The notes: generated by a model from the letters alone, not told the origin. 64,000 nucleotides of DNA from Bacillus pumilus (GCF_900186955.1 NZ_LT906438.1:2790001-2854000), one strand, 5' to 3'; numbered from the stretch's first letter, positions 35,878 to 44,923 are shown. Numbers and translations: made by a program.

Positions 35878-36032
35878 TTCTTGAAGCTCCTTCCGCACTT
35901 CGAGCAGTAAGGACCATTGAAAACCCGTGTGCAAAATTCCAACTCATAGCCTCGCTCAACCGACACTATGTTTTTACATTTGAAGCAAAAGAAGTGTTTA
36001 TTTTTGAAGAAGAACTTGATTTTATTAATCAT
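35874..36032 (-). CDS. Small zinc-ribbon-like protein
   Basis: A 52-residue protein (MINKIKFFFKNKHFFCFKCK, then YCSKCGRSFKK at the end). Two CxxC pairs, CFKC and CSKC, about 27 residues apart suggest one zinc site. It has a GGAGG ribosome binding site and ATGA coupling to the next gene, which supports translation despite its small size. Confidence 0.65.
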   Translation of the reverse strand: MINKIKFFFKNKHFFCFKCKNIVSVERGYELEFCTRVFNGPYCSKCGRSFKK

Positions 36033-36187
36033 CTGACAATCCTCCATCCTTTTTTCATCCGGCTTATCAACTCATATTTCTTGAGTGGTTCATAGAGGTG
36101 GACGCGCTGTCCATCCTCTATGCGATAAAGCAGGTACCACCGTTTTGAGCGTTTGCGTGCCACCTTATGCAGCCCCGTCTTCCTCAT
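36029..36187 (-). CDS. Small basic hypothetical protein
   Basis: A 52-residue Arg/Lys-rich protein (MRKTGLHKVARKRSKRWYLL, ending KGWRIVR) that starts within the end of the acidic 36165-36863 gene. It could bind nucleic acid. An earlier ATG would lengthen the overlap and is less likely. Confidence 0.5.
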   Translation of the reverse strand: MRKTGLHKVARKRSKRWYLLYRIEDGQRVHLYEPLKKYELISRMKKGWRIVR

Positions 36188-36863
36188 CTTTTTGATCATC
36201 TTTAGGAAGATCGTATTCATCTGGAACGCTATCCTCTGAACCCTTTTCGTCTTCAGCTGCTTCTTCAGCATTTTCTTTTTGTAATGGTTCAGCTTCATTG
36301 GCTTGATCCTGTTTCCAGTCCCACCATGTTTCAGCTAGTGGAGCAACCGCCGCTCGGTAGTCATTGATCAGATCAACGACGGCGCCAGATGACATCTCAA
36401 GCTCAGTGGCCAACTTGCGGTATGATTCACCTTCAATGCGACGTTTAGCGATTTCAGCCATATTCTCAGGAAAACCTTCCTGTTCTGGAGCCATACCTTC
36501 AACGATGAACCGATCAACCACTTCCCGCTCAATCTCCATAGGTTTTTCTTCAATTTTTGGTTTTTCTTCTGGCAAACCTAGTTCAGCCTCTAACTGTTCC
36601 GGCTCAGGATCAGCTATGTGAACCACTCCGCTCTGGTCTACTTGATAATTTACGATCGGTCGCTCAGTGTTCGCATTGATTTGAACGTTATAGCGGACAA
36701 TATCGCTCTCAATTTCAACTCGCACATCATTATCAATCATTTCAGCAAGGTTTTGAATGCTGTTTCCTAGCTCCTTCGTTGAAATCTCAAGAACCAATTC
36801 GGTGACACCTTTAGGCTTGTGATTCACTTTTTTAACGAAACCATCAAAATTCACAAAAGACAT
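36165..36863 (-). CDS. Acidic hypothetical protein with HTH-like segment
   Basis: A 232-residue protein. The first 75 residues look structured (MSFVNFDGFVKKVNHKPKGV, LVLEISTKELGNSIQNLAEM), the middle has an HTH-like stretch (SYRKLATELEMSSGAVVDLI) and the last 40 residues are strongly acidic. It is encoded beside the RuvC-like resolvase. A role in replication or recombination is inferred from place only. Confidence 0.65.
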   Translation of the reverse strand: MSFVNFDGFVKKVNHKPKGVTELVLEISTKELGNSIQNLAEMIDNDVRVEIESDIVRYNVQINANTERPIVNYQVDQSGVVHIADPEPEQLEAELGLPEEKPKIEEKPMEIEREVVDRFIVEGMAPEQEGFPENMAEIAKRRIEGESYRKLATELEMSSGAVVDLINDYRAAVAPLAETWWDWKQDQANEAEPLQKENAEEAAEDEKGSEDSVPDEYDLPKDDQKDEEDGAA

Positions 36864-36881
36864 ATTTGTTCCTCCTAGTAA

Positions 36882-37373
36882 TTAAGAAATTTTTTTCAAA
36901 GCCTCTTCTTGATATTTTGTTAAATCTACTTTTGTTTTTAATGAACGAGCTATTTGAGCCAAGACGAATGCGTCTATCACGTTGTCACTTTTATGTTCAA
37001 ACCCCCAACGTTTATAAACAGGTACAGGTATTTGATCTTTTTTAACGTTTCCTTTTCCTGTTGCGAACTTCTTCAAAGTGGTTGGAGGAACGTCTACATA
37101 ATCTATTTTTTTGTTTATAAGTCTCGCTCTTATTAGCCAACCAATGCCGTATTGAATGTCTACTGACGCTCCTTTAGAACCGTAAGAAAACCCTTCAATA
37201 CACACAAAGTCATTCGGTTCTATTAAATTAATTATTTGGCTGGCCAAGTCCATAAAGCGTTGCGGATCTCCTTTTACTGCTGAGATTATTTCTTTGTCAA
37301 GAATCACATTCCCATTTGCATCTTGAATCACGAGCCCTGTTTTCGTTGAAGGATCAATGCCGACAAATCTCAT
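36882..37373 (-). CDS. RuvC-like Holliday junction resolvase
   Basis: A 163-residue nuclease of the RuvC fold. Acidic active-site residues are visible: D7 in FVGIDPSTKTG, E60 in VCIEGF, and D130/D134 in KSDNVIDAF. It should resolve branched DNA before packaging and replaces the RusA-type enzyme of the skin element. It overlaps the upstream gene by 4 nt. Confidence 0.88.
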   Translation of the reverse strand: MRFVGIDPSTKTGLVIQDANGNVILDKEIISAVKGDPQRFMDLASQIINLIEPNDFVCIEGFSYGSKGASVDIQYGIGWLIRARLINKKIDYVDVPPTTLKKFATGKGNVKKDQIPVPVYKRWGFEHKSDNVIDAFVLAQIARSLKTKVDLTKYQEEALKKIS

Positions 37374-37609
37374 TGTTCTTTTCCTTTCACGATACCAGCG
37401 ATATCAGTATGGATTGCTTCTTCTGTCCTTCTAACAGGAGACGGAACAGAACGTGGAATCCTTTGTACTCCATTTTTATTTAAAGGCCCCCCATGCATGT
37501 ATGTGGCTAATTGTATGATCATTCGACCACACTCCTCAGCGGTGTAATTATCTGCTTCAAAATTCACTTCTTTACCCGTAGTGCTGTCTTTGATTTGTAA
37601 TTTAATCAC
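37370..37609 (-). CDS. Small hypothetical phage protein
   Basis: A 79-residue protein (MIKLQIKDSTTGKEVNFEAD, TAEECGRMIIQLATYMHGG). No recognised domain. Overlaps both neighbours by 4 nt between helicase and resolvase genes. Confidence 0.6.
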   Translation of the reverse strand: MIKLQIKDSTTGKEVNFEADNYTAEECGRMIIQLATYMHGGPLNKNGVQRIPRSVPSPVRRTEEAIHTDIAGIVKGKEQ

Positions 37610-37806
37610 TCTGCTTCCTCCTCAATCTCCATCCTGGCATTGTATGTTTCAATACTTTTCCCTCGCTCACTCTTTTTCGTGATTACTAGCATTTCAAGAT
37701 CATAGAGTGATAGTTTATCGAGACTTTCAAATTCATTCGGTTTATATCCAATGCGCTTCAATTCTTTTAGCAAGAACTGTTTACGCTGATTGCTATTGAT
37801 TGACAT
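37606..37806 (-). CDS. Small hypothetical phage protein
   Basis: A 66-residue charged helical protein (MSINSNQRKQFLLKELKRIG, LSLYDLEMLVITKKSERGKS). The ATG at 37806 is best spaced from GAGG. It lies directly after the helicase gene; function unknown. Confidence 0.6.
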   Translation of the reverse strand: MSINSNQRKQFLLKELKRIGYKPNEFESLDKLSLYDLEMLVITKKSERGKSIETYNARMEIEEEAE

Positions 37807-37820
37807 GTTCATTCCTCATT

Positions 37821-39113
37821 TCACATTGCGGCTTCCATTTGCCGCGATAGATTTATAAACTTCCCGTACTCTTTCACAAAGGCAGCGGTTATTGTTCCTG
37901 TTGATCCATTTCGTTGTTTTGCAAAAATGATTTCTACAATGTTTTTAGCTTCGCTTTTTTTGTCATAGTAATCATCACGATAAAGGAAGGTCACAATATC
38001 AGCATCTTGCTCAATGCTCCCTGAATCTCGTAAATCAGACATCATTGGACGTTTATCTTGCCGCTGTTCAACTCCACGTGAGAGCTGCGATAGCAAAATG
38101 ATAGGAACATTGAAACTTCTGGCCATATTTTTAAGTTCTCTCGTGATCTCACCAACCTCATGGTTTTTGCTCTCGGATTTACCAATCGGCGTGATAAGCT
38201 GCAAATAGTCAATGATGACTAAATGATCTTGATCAGGATGATCCTTTTTCGTTTTACGGATCTGGGACCGGATATCTGCGACGGTTTGAGTGGGGTGATC
38301 ATGAATATAAATGTCTAATTTTTCGTATTCGCCCATCGCACTATGGGCACTATCATAATCATCCTCACTAAAATATCTCTTTGGATTCCTCCACTTCGTG
38401 CCTTCAATACTCCCTATGCTGCTTAACATACGCTGTGTTAATTGTGTATCAGACATTTCCAGTGAAAATATGTCGGTAACTCCACCATTTAGTGCATTAT
38501 TACGACCAAGGTTAAGAGCGAACGCTGTTTTACCCATCGATGGACGGGCAGCCACAATAATCAAATCACTCTTCTGCCAACCGCCTGTCATGGCATTCAG
38601 ATCCGCAAGACCCGTGTTGACTCCAGTCAGATCACCATGATCTTCTTCCATGCTCATGTATATATCTGTTAGAACATCCATTTTCGTACGAGTCTCTTTT
38701 ACACCAACCTCTTGAGCTTCAATTGTTTTTTGATAAAGCTCGGTGATGCCCTCATCAGTAGGGGAACTGGCAAATGCTAAAGCAGCACTTTGCAAATCTC
38801 TAAGTCTAAAAGCCTCGTAAATTAATGTTTCATAGGTTTCAAATGAATGAGTAGATGGAACAGCGCTCGCTAGGTTGGTTAAGTATTCAAATCCACCAAC
38901 TGCATTTAAAGTGTCCCCCATAGATGCAGCGATATTGGCCATTTCCACTTGTTTACCTAGCTTGTCCACTTCCCTCATCGCTTCAAAAATTTGCTTGTGA
39001 CGCTTTTCAGCAAAATGCTTAGACTCTAAGGCTGTTTCCTTGATTAGATCGCCTTCAAGGATGATGCAACCCAGCAGAAACTGTTCAGCCTCTACGTTTC
39101 GCAAATTTTGCAT
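37821..39113 (-). CDS. Replicative DNA helicase (DnaB family)
   Basis: A 430-residue hexameric helicase. The N-terminal DnaB domain begins NVEAEQFLLGCIIL, and the RecA-like core has Walker A ARPSMGKTA at 189-197, HLVIIDYLQLI as Walker B and the arginine-finger region near GSIEQDADIV. It unwinds DNA at the phage fork and would be loaded by the protein encoded just upstream. Confidence 0.95.
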   Translation of the reverse strand: MQNLRNVEAEQFLLGCIILEGDLIKETALESKHFAEKRHKQIFEAMREVDKLGKQVEMANIAASMGDTLNAVGGFEYLTNLASAVPSTHSFETYETLIYEAFRLRDLQSAALAFASSPTDEGITELYQKTIEAQEVGVKETRTKMDVLTDIYMSMEEDHGDLTGVNTGLADLNAMTGGWQKSDLIIVAARPSMGKTAFALNLGRNNALNGGVTDIFSLEMSDTQLTQRMLSSIGSIEGTKWRNPKRYFSEDDYDSAHSAMGEYEKLDIYIHDHPTQTVADIRSQIRKTKKDHPDQDHLVIIDYLQLITPIGKSESKNHEVGEITRELKNMARSFNVPIILLSQLSRGVEQRQDKRPMMSDLRDSGSIEQDADIVTFLYRDDYYDKKSEAKNIVEIIFAKQRNGSTGTITAAFVKEYGKFINLSRQMEAAM

Positions 39114-39372
39114 TCTTTTCCCACTCTTTCTGCTTTTCTATGAAGTCGTTTGGTTCTGGTTGATGTACTTGAATCTCTGCGATAGCAGGAGGGAAACGTT
39201 TTTCAGCAATGTGCTGATCTATCTTTTTTAAAACAGGTTCATATGGCAGTGCCGCTAAATGCTCTAACCAAAGCCTGATTCTTTCTTTTCCGATCGCGTC
39301 TGTAGAGAGCTCGAACCTCGGATACGCAGCTGCTATCCTGGTTAAGATACTCATCGCTTGTTCTTCAGTCAT
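39085..39372 (-). CDS. Helicase loader, SPP1 G39P-like
   Basis: About 95 residues (MTEEQAMSILTRIAAAYPRF, WLEHLAALPYEPVLKKIDQH, KRFPPAIAEI), the pattern of the G39P-type loader and inhibitor of the phage helicase. The ATG at 39372 is better spaced to GGAGG than that at 39381. It sits between the initiator and the helicase, as in SPP1. Confidence 0.82.
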   Translation of the reverse strand: MTEEQAMSILTRIAAAYPRFELSTDAIGKERIRLWLEHLAALPYEPVLKKIDQHIAEKRFPPAIAEIQVHQPEPNDFIEKQKEWEKNAKFAKRRG

Positions 39373-39377
39373 GCTAA

Positions 39378-40190
39378 TCATCCTCCTCCAAACTTAATGC
39401 CTTTTTCTTTGGCGTATTGAGCTAATGCTGATAAGTTGTCTTGTTGTTTCTTAGGTTTAAATTCAGATACGTTGCTAGGTTGATTGTTTTTGGCATGCCA
39501 TCGATCAAGAATGCCCTTCTCCAGGTAAGTAAACGATTTGATGCCATCTGCTCTATGTCTTGGTCGGTATTGATCGAATATCTCGTCGATCCACACCAAT
39601 ATGTCTTCAAGGGGTATGTGCTCCTGAATGATCCTCTCAATGGCCTGTGCATCATTAGGAGTGATCATCAATCCTCCACCTCTTCGAGATAGATACTTGT
39701 CTTCGATTTGTTGGAAAGGAGAATCATTTCCTACTGGCGACTTCTCCTCTTCTTCTTTTAATTCTTTATTTCTTAAATTCTTTACATTCTTGTTTGTGTC
39801 TGCAATCGGTCTATGATCGGTCTGCTCGTGGTCTGCTTGCGGTCTAACTTTGGTTTCTTTTTCTTGATAAACACTGTAATTACAAATGGTTATGGTGGTT
39901 TTCTTGCGGTCTGATTTTTTGATAATCATCTCGTCGTTTTCGAGAAGTTTCAGAAAGTTTCTAGTTTTGGCTTTCCCCCACTTCCACCGGTCCATTAGTT
40001 TCAATTCTGAGGTGATTAAACTCCCTTCAGGAACATGAATTATTTCCAGTCCGAGCTTCACCTTTGCGTCTTTATGATTTGCCATCATTAAAAGATCGAG
40101 CCAAGCCTCATATCTTGAAAAAGTTCTTTCTTCTTCATAGAGCCAATGATTCCTAATAGCTCTATGTAATTTAATCCATCCAGTAGACAA
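39378..40190 (-). CDS. Phage replisome organiser, DnaD-like
   Basis: About 270 residues. The start is a TTG at 40190 directly after GGAGGA; the longer frame from 40250 overlaps the upstream gene without such a site. The N-terminal winged helix (GWIKLHRAIRNHWLYEEE, DRWKWGKAKTRNFLKLLEND) is followed by an acidic linker and a C-terminal part that may bind the loader. The phage origin is often inside such genes; I cannot point to repeats that prove it here. Confidence 0.85.
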   Translation of the reverse strand: MSTGWIKLHRAIRNHWLYEEERTFSRYEAWLDLLMMANHKDAKVKLGLEIIHVPEGSLITSELKLMDRWKWGKAKTRNFLKLLENDEMIIKKSDRKKTTITICNYSVYQEKETKVRPQADHEQTDHRPIADTNKNVKNLRNKELKEEEEKSPVGNDSPFQQIEDKYLSRRGGGLMITPNDAQAIERIIQEHIPLEDILVWIDEIFDQYRPRHRADGIKSFTYLEKGILDRWHAKNNQPSNVSEFKPKKQQDNLSALAQYAKEKGIKFGGG

Positions 40191-40209
40191 ACAAATTCCT
40201 CCTTCCCAA

Positions 40210-40395
40210 CTATTTGCGTTTGAGCCTACAAATAGCGTATTTGCCTTCAATTTTTACGACTTCAAGATGTGGTTCATACTTAGCCATATACGTGCTTATG
40301 TACATAGCCAATACCTTTTTCCGCATGTCTGGAGCTACTGATCTAGCCAAAGTAATAAAACAATAGGGATAAGCTGTTTTAACAAGCTCGCTCAT
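40210..40395 (-). CDS. Small hypothetical phage protein
   Basis: A 61-residue protein (MSELVKTAYPYCFITLARSV, YEPHLEVVKIEGKYAICRLK). Overlaps the MBL-fold gene by 4 nt. Function unknown. Confidence 0.6.
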   Translation of the reverse strand: MSELVKTAYPYCFITLARSVAPDMRKKVLAMYISTYMAKYEPHLEVVKIEGKYAICRLKRK

Positions 40396-41096
40396 TTTGG
40401 AACATAGACAACCTTTCCAGTTTGTTTTGCTATTTCTTGTTTGAATAGTTGCTCATCACTGTTTGTGTCAGATAGGTGTAACAACCATATTTCCTGCACT
40501 TTTGACAAGTCATTTGCCTCTAGGAATGTCTTTACATTCTCTAAGCTGAAATGCGACTGTATGAGGCGGTTACGCATGCTTTTATGGATGCTCCCATTCT
40601 CAATATTTGTATCCAAGATCGATTCAGAGTAATTGCACTCAACCATGATGTGCGTGAGTCCAGGGAACTTGTATTTGATGTAATAGGTGTCAGTGGCAAA
40701 GAGGAGCTTGTCTCCGTCCTCATTAGCCAATAGGAAGCCATATGGCTCTGATACGTCGTGTTGAACATCAAAGGGCATAATTAGCCACGTGCCGATCCTA
40801 AACGCCTGTCGGGCTTTTACAAGATTGATTCTGTGGTTCTTTTCCACTCCAAGAGCTTTTGCCGTTCCATGAGACATATAACAATCGATTCCTGCACGCA
40901 AGACATCTTTTAAAGCCTTGCAATGATCACCATGTTCATGGGTGATGAGACACCCCTCAAATCGCATATTAAAATCAAAAGCACGTTGCATCTCTTTAAA
41001 GGTGATACCGCACTCCAAAAGGAGCGGGGTTTTACCATCAGTCACCCGATAGCAATTCCCCTTACTGCTTGACGATATAGCTTTGATCTCAATCAA
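40392..41096 (-). CDS. MBL-fold metallohydrolase
   Basis: A 234-residue metallo-beta-lactamase-fold protein starting at TTG 41096, which overlaps the RecT stop (TTGA). The metal motif THEHGDH is at 52-58, with further ligands at DTYYIKY and near the C-terminal LLHLSD. It is close to YycJ/WalJ-type hydrolases and is encoded directly after RecT. It could be a nuclease partner of RecT, but this is inference. Confidence 0.85.
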   Translation of the reverse strand: MIEIKAISSSSKGNCYRVTDGKTPLLLECGITFKEMQRAFDFNMRFEGCLITHEHGDHCKALKDVLRAGIDCYMSHGTAKALGVEKNHRINLVKARQAFRIGTWLIMPFDVQHDVSEPYGFLLANEDGDKLLFATDTYYIKYKFPGLTHIMVECNYSESILDTNIENGSIHKSMRNRLIQSHFSLENVKTFLEANDLSKVQEIWLLHLSDTNSDEQLFKQEIAKQTGKVVYVPK

Positions 41097-42013
41097 AATG
41101 GTGGCTCCTCATTCAATGCAGACGGCTTTTCAAAATGTTCATTTGATGGTTGTGGCTCAGGTTCTTCACGTTGCTTTATTTCAGGTGTTTCTTGGTGCTG
41201 TTCTGAATCTTCTTCAGGTTCATTGAAACCAACATCAATAATTTCTGAATTAGCATTCTCACTAATTTCTTTTTTCACTTCATCCGGTGTAACATCAACC
41301 CTCTCATTGTCATACTCATTCTCGGTTGAATTATTGATTGCTTGGACAAGTAGATCGCTGTCATCACTTGTGTTTATATATCTTTTGGCAGCACGATTAA
41401 TAACTGTTCTTTGGGCCATTTCCTGTGGAAACTTTTTCTGAACCGCACCACTTGTTTTCGATTGACTCCAAGCAGTTTCGATTTCTTTCTTTGTCATCGG
41501 GGTTAGTAACTCAATGTCATCAATGGTTTTTACAACTGCATATGCTCCAATGATGTCTTTATCTCGGTTTTCAAGCTTCGTTTCATGTTTAATGAGTTTT
41601 TCTTGCCCTCCATCAATCTCATATTCAAAGACATCCCCTTCATAAATCACGTTTGACCATATATCCTTGACATTGGTCAAACGTTTCAGCACTGCTTGTG
41701 TGCCGAAATACGAGCGATTCATCTGCAATTTATTCCCGTACACAATGAAATAACATTGAGTTTTTGCAGGGCTTAAACCTTGAACGACCATATCTAGCAA
41801 GGAATTGGCAATAGATTCTCTGGTGCAGACTTCTAAAGCGGGCCTCCCTGATTTATCCTTCACTTCTTGAAGTTTAAAAAAGGCGCTTTTCAAAGCATTG
41901 CTAGCATTATAGTTTGATGGAAGAACTAGGCCATCATCTTGTAATCTGCCTAGACTATTGTTCACATCATCAGTTATATCTTTTTGAACGTTTGCCAGTT
42001 GATTCTTACTCAT
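41093..42013 (-). CDS. RecT-family single-strand annealing protein
   Basis: About 306 residues starting at 42013 (GAGGAGG 6 nt upstream). The RecT core (SNALKSAFFKLQEVKDKSGR, SPAKTQCYFIVYGNKLQMNR, IYEGDVFEYE) spans the first 210 residues; the C-terminal 90 are acidic and Pro/Gln-rich. It anneals single strands in phage recombination. No RecE, YqaJ or Red-alpha exonuclease is encoded next to it. Confidence 0.92.
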   Translation of the reverse strand: MSKNQLANVQKDITDDVNNSLGRLQDDGLVLPSNYNASNALKSAFFKLQEVKDKSGRPALEVCTRESIANSLLDMVVQGLSPAKTQCYFIVYGNKLQMNRSYFGTQAVLKRLTNVKDIWSNVIYEGDVFEYEIDGGQEKLIKHETKLENRDKDIIGAYAVVKTIDDIELLTPMTKKEIETAWSQSKTSGAVQKKFPQEMAQRTVINRAAKRYINTSDDSDLLVQAINNSTENEYDNERVDVTPDEVKKEISENANSEIIDVGFNEPEEDSEQHQETPEIKQREEPEPQPSNEHFEKPSALNEEPPF

Positions 42014-42251
42014 CCGTATCCTCCTCATAAATAAATCTGACCTTTTTGCCTTTATGCTCTCTTAGAAAGGTCTCTAGCATTTCAGCAAAATCCGTTGGAC
42101 CTTTTAGATCTCTTTCCAAAATTGCATCTTCAGGACATTCAGAGAGCGGACGAACGTCCATGACCTGTTTACCATCAATCAGAAGTTTTTCACGTCTGCA
42201 ATCTTCCCAACCTATACCTGAAAGAACTTTCACTTCTACCACTTCACTCAT
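42006..42251 (-). CDS. Small hypothetical protein between ATPase and RecT
   Basis: An 81-residue protein (MSEVVEVKVLSGIGWEDCRR, KGPTDFAEMLETFLREHKGK) overlapping both neighbours. It is probably co-translated with the recombination genes. No known domain. Confidence 0.6.
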   Translation of the reverse strand: MSEVVEVKVLSGIGWEDCRREKLLIDGKQVMDVRPLSECPEDAILERDLKGPTDFAEMLETFLREHKGKKVRFIYEEDTDE

Positions 42252-44230
42252 GCGATCACCTCACAATCTACAGTCAGCAAGTTGTCTTCAGTCTCAACTC
42301 GCAGCTGCTTGTCCTTGTCGGATACTATCAAGCTAATAACTTGAGCATTCACATCGATAAGACACGTGACCGCCTCGCTGTTATCAACGAAGATCGGCGC
42401 AGAAATACCATAATGCTCATTTAACGTATTAATGATGTCTAAACCGACATTAATACGTGCCGCATTGTTTAACCCTTTAGAGTAAGGCACGCCTTCATAC
42501 AGCGTTTCACAGGTTTCTGTTAAGCCGCCGTTGACTTGCTCTTCAAAGAGCTTGAAGCGGGCAAATTTGAATTTGCTGTTTATCCGTTCTTCCATAAGGT
42601 TCATTTTGGTGCGTATAAACTCCTCAATGAGAAAAGTTTGTTGTTCTACCTCGTTATAATCCTCAGCCATTTTACGTTCTTCTTCCTTTAGCTCCTCAAT
42701 TCGGTTGAGGGCTTTTTGAGCTTGATCGATGCGAGAAAGATCATTACGGATCAAGGTCATTTCCTGCTGTTTTTCCTTGATCTGTTCATTAATCGATTGA
42801 ACAGCTCCACTAGTCTCTTGTTCATCAGACTGGATCTCTTTATTGATCTCCTCAATCTCCTCGATCTTGGCTAGGTAAAATGGATTATTGGAGAGCGGAG
42901 CAATGGACGCTTCAGCTTGCTCCATATCTTCTTTCAGTTTTTCAACGGCTGCTGTCGTAAATTTCTCTTTCATGATCAAAAGCTGAATCTTCTCATCAAC
43001 CTCATATAACTCGTTCTGCTTATTGTCATATTCAATTCCTAATTGCTTTCCCTTATCCACTATTCGCTCAAGGGAGGCGCTTTTTTGCAAATTGAATTTC
43101 TCAATAGCAGCTTGAATATTTTCTTCCGGCAGTGCTTGTCCGCATGTTGGACAATCTGTTTGATGATCCTCAAACGATTCTTCGTACTTTTTAGACCATT
43201 CCTCCCGCAACCCAACACGCTCTTTGTCTGTTTGAGACAAAAAGGATGTTAAGTGATCCTTTTTAGTTTTTAAGCTGTCAAGGTTATGCTTGATTTGAGA
43301 AAGATCGTTTTTCACTTTGTAGTAGGCTTCTTTTTTCTCATTCACTACCTGGAATCTTTCTGAGTCGTGGTCATTTTTTATTTGTTGCAGATCGCCTTCG
43401 AGCTGAAGCATACGCTTCTTACGATCTGCTCCTGCATCCGCTTTGATAGAGCGAGCTTCTTTCTCCATATCATCAATTGATGCCTGTATTGCTTTTAAGT
43501 CTTCTTTCAATTGCTCTTGGTTAAGAGTAGTTACATCTTCAATAGAACGATTGATTTCATCGATTCTGACAGGATATTGCTCCAAGAGCTTATTGATCTT
43601 TTTACGTTTTTCAGCAAGGATGCTCTTTTGTTCATCAAGACTTCTTTCATCTAAAATTGAAGGGAGAGCGGATAAAGAACTGTTCTTTTTAATTACGTCC
43701 TCATCAGTCACAGCTCCGCCGATCTCCATGAGTACGCCCAAACGATCCTGCCACTTCATTTGTTCGTTGAAATAACTTGGGGACGTAATGAGTTTGAAAA
43801 TATCTTCAGAGATGATCTCATTGACCTTCTCAGCAAACTCTTTTTTCTTAACTGGTACACCATTCACATGATAATTGGTGGTATGGCCAGAAAAGACTTG
43901 CTTTGCTGATCCCCGTTTCTTGGTCCATTTCTCTGAATAGACCTTTTTCAATTCAACGGACTTTCCATCGATTAAGAGTACAGCCGATACCTCATGATCA
44001 ACGCCGCTTACCGCTTTGTTTTCCTTGGAAAGCGTCTTGATCTCAAAATCTTTTTTGTTTTGGCTGTCTTTATCAAAGAGCAACCACATGAAAGCATCAA
44101 ACAACGTTGTTTTGCCTGTGGCGTTATCGCCATAGACCCTCGCGCTTTCTCCACCTGTTTCAAGGGTGAATGATTTTACACCCTTGAAATTTGATAGATG
44201 GAGTTCTGCCAACCTGATATTTTTGGTCAT
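42248..44230 (-). CDS. Rad50/SbcC-like AAA ATPase with zinc-hook motif
   Basis: About 660 residues. The N-terminal ABC/RecF-type ATPase half has LHLSNFKGVKSF and Walker A GDNATGKTT. Two long coiled-coil arms flank CPTC at about residues 359-362 (a Rad50-like zinc hook), and the C-terminal half has PIFVDNSEAV as Walker B-like. The ATG at 44230 follows GGAGG. It lies ahead of RecT and probably serves recombination or DNA end processing; no Mre11/SbcD-type nuclease is encoded beside it. Confidence 0.85.
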   Translation of the reverse strand: MTKNIRLAELHLSNFKGVKSFTLETGGESARVYGDNATGKTTLFDAFMWLLFDKDSQNKKDFEIKTLSKENKAVSGVDHEVSAVLLIDGKSVELKKVYSEKWTKKRGSAKQVFSGHTTNYHVNGVPVKKKEFAEKVNEIISEDIFKLITSPSYFNEQMKWQDRLGVLMEIGGAVTDEDVIKKNSSLSALPSILDERSLDEQKSILAEKRKKINKLLEQYPVRIDEINRSIEDVTTLNQEQLKEDLKAIQASIDDMEKEARSIKADAGADRKKRMLQLEGDLQQIKNDHDSERFQVVNEKKEAYYKVKNDLSQIKHNLDSLKTKKDHLTSFLSQTDKERVGLREEWSKKYEESFEDHQTDCPTCGQALPEENIQAAIEKFNLQKSASLERIVDKGKQLGIEYDNKQNELYEVDEKIQLLIMKEKFTTAAVEKLKEDMEQAEASIAPLSNNPFYLAKIEEIEEINKEIQSDEQETSGAVQSINEQIKEKQQEMTLIRNDLSRIDQAQKALNRIEELKEEERKMAEDYNEVEQQTFLIEEFIRTKMNLMEERINSKFKFARFKLFEEQVNGGLTETCETLYEGVPYSKGLNNAARINVGLDIINTLNEHYGISAPIFVDNSEAVTCLIDVNAQVISLIVSDKDKQLRVETEDNLLTVDCEVIA

Positions 44231-44331
44231 GAACAAGCCTCCATTGATTTACAGTGCCAACCTGCTATAATAGGGGTTGACACTTTATTCTGTAATTTTT
44301 GGGAAAGGTTCACTTGTGGGAGTGAACCTTT

Positions 44332-44550
44332 TTAATTTTCATTCACAAATTTGAAGTCAAGTTTCTCCTTCAAATAGCGGTTCAAATTGTCTAAGAGGAT
44401 CATTTCTCCAACATTCTCATCAATGACATACTCATCATTTGAGAAAATCTCATCCCCGAAGTAGTCAGTTCCAACAACATCAACCACTTCAATTCCTTTT
44501 GGATAACCAGTGGCATTTATTTGAGTGATCATTGGATGTTCAATGTTCAT
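44332..44550 (-). CDS. Small acidic hypothetical protein
   Basis: A 72-residue protein (MNIEHPMITQINATGYPKGI, GTDYFGDEIFSNDEYVIDEN) with no known domain. It overlaps the upstream gene by 4 nt. Confidence 0.6.
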   Translation of the reverse strand: MNIEHPMITQINATGYPKGIEVVDVVGTDYFGDEIFSNDEYVIDENVGEMILLDNLNRYLKEKLDFKFVNEN

Positions 44551-44741
44551 GCTAAAACACCAATCTTTCTTCTGATCGCATCAGCAGTGAGCTTTTTATA
44601 TTCTTCATATGACTCTTGATTCGGGAAAAAGAAAATAGGTTCCCCATGAAAAGTAATCACAATTTTCCCTCCAACTTTCGCTAAACGGACTTGATCGCCA
44701 CGTCTTTCTGAAAAAGGTTGAAGAACAGGTTTTTCTCTCAT
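44547..44741 (-). CDS. Small basic hypothetical protein
   Basis: A 64-residue protein (MREKPVLQPFSERRGDQVRL, FFPNQESYEEYKKLTADAIR). The ribosome binding site AGGAGG is strong. Located after a structured non-coding stretch; function unknown. Confidence 0.6.
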   Translation of the reverse strand: MREKPVLQPFSERRGDQVRLAKVGGKIVITFHGEPIFFFPNQESYEEYKKLTADAIRRKIGVLA

Positions 44742-44923
44742 TACTTTTTCCTCCTATGATTTATTGATGCTTATTCGCATCGTCCGACTGCGGATGGTGT
44801 TCATTTGGAATGGATGAGTGTGTGTGTGCATATATTCCATCCGCAAGCCGGACGACAAGAATAATACTTGTCGTGCTCTTTAAAGAGCGATATAATAAAT
44901 TCGATCATTTCGATATTCATGAA
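44742..44923 (-). other. Highly structured gene-free stretch
   Basis: It holds a chain of inverted repeats: GATGC/GCATC, an imperfect 17-bp pair CGTCCG...GCGGATGG with its complement about 40 bp away, CGACAAG/CTTGTCG with a 7-base loop, and the 14-bp palindrome GCTCTTTAAAGAGC. No T run follows, so a simple terminator is unlikely. It could be a structured leader RNA, a protein-binding region or part of an origin. Confidence 0.6.

Noticed and set aside
36188..36298. Upstream extension of the small basic gene at 36029-36187
   Set aside because: It would overlap the acidic gene by over 100 bp in another frame and lacks a ribosome binding site.
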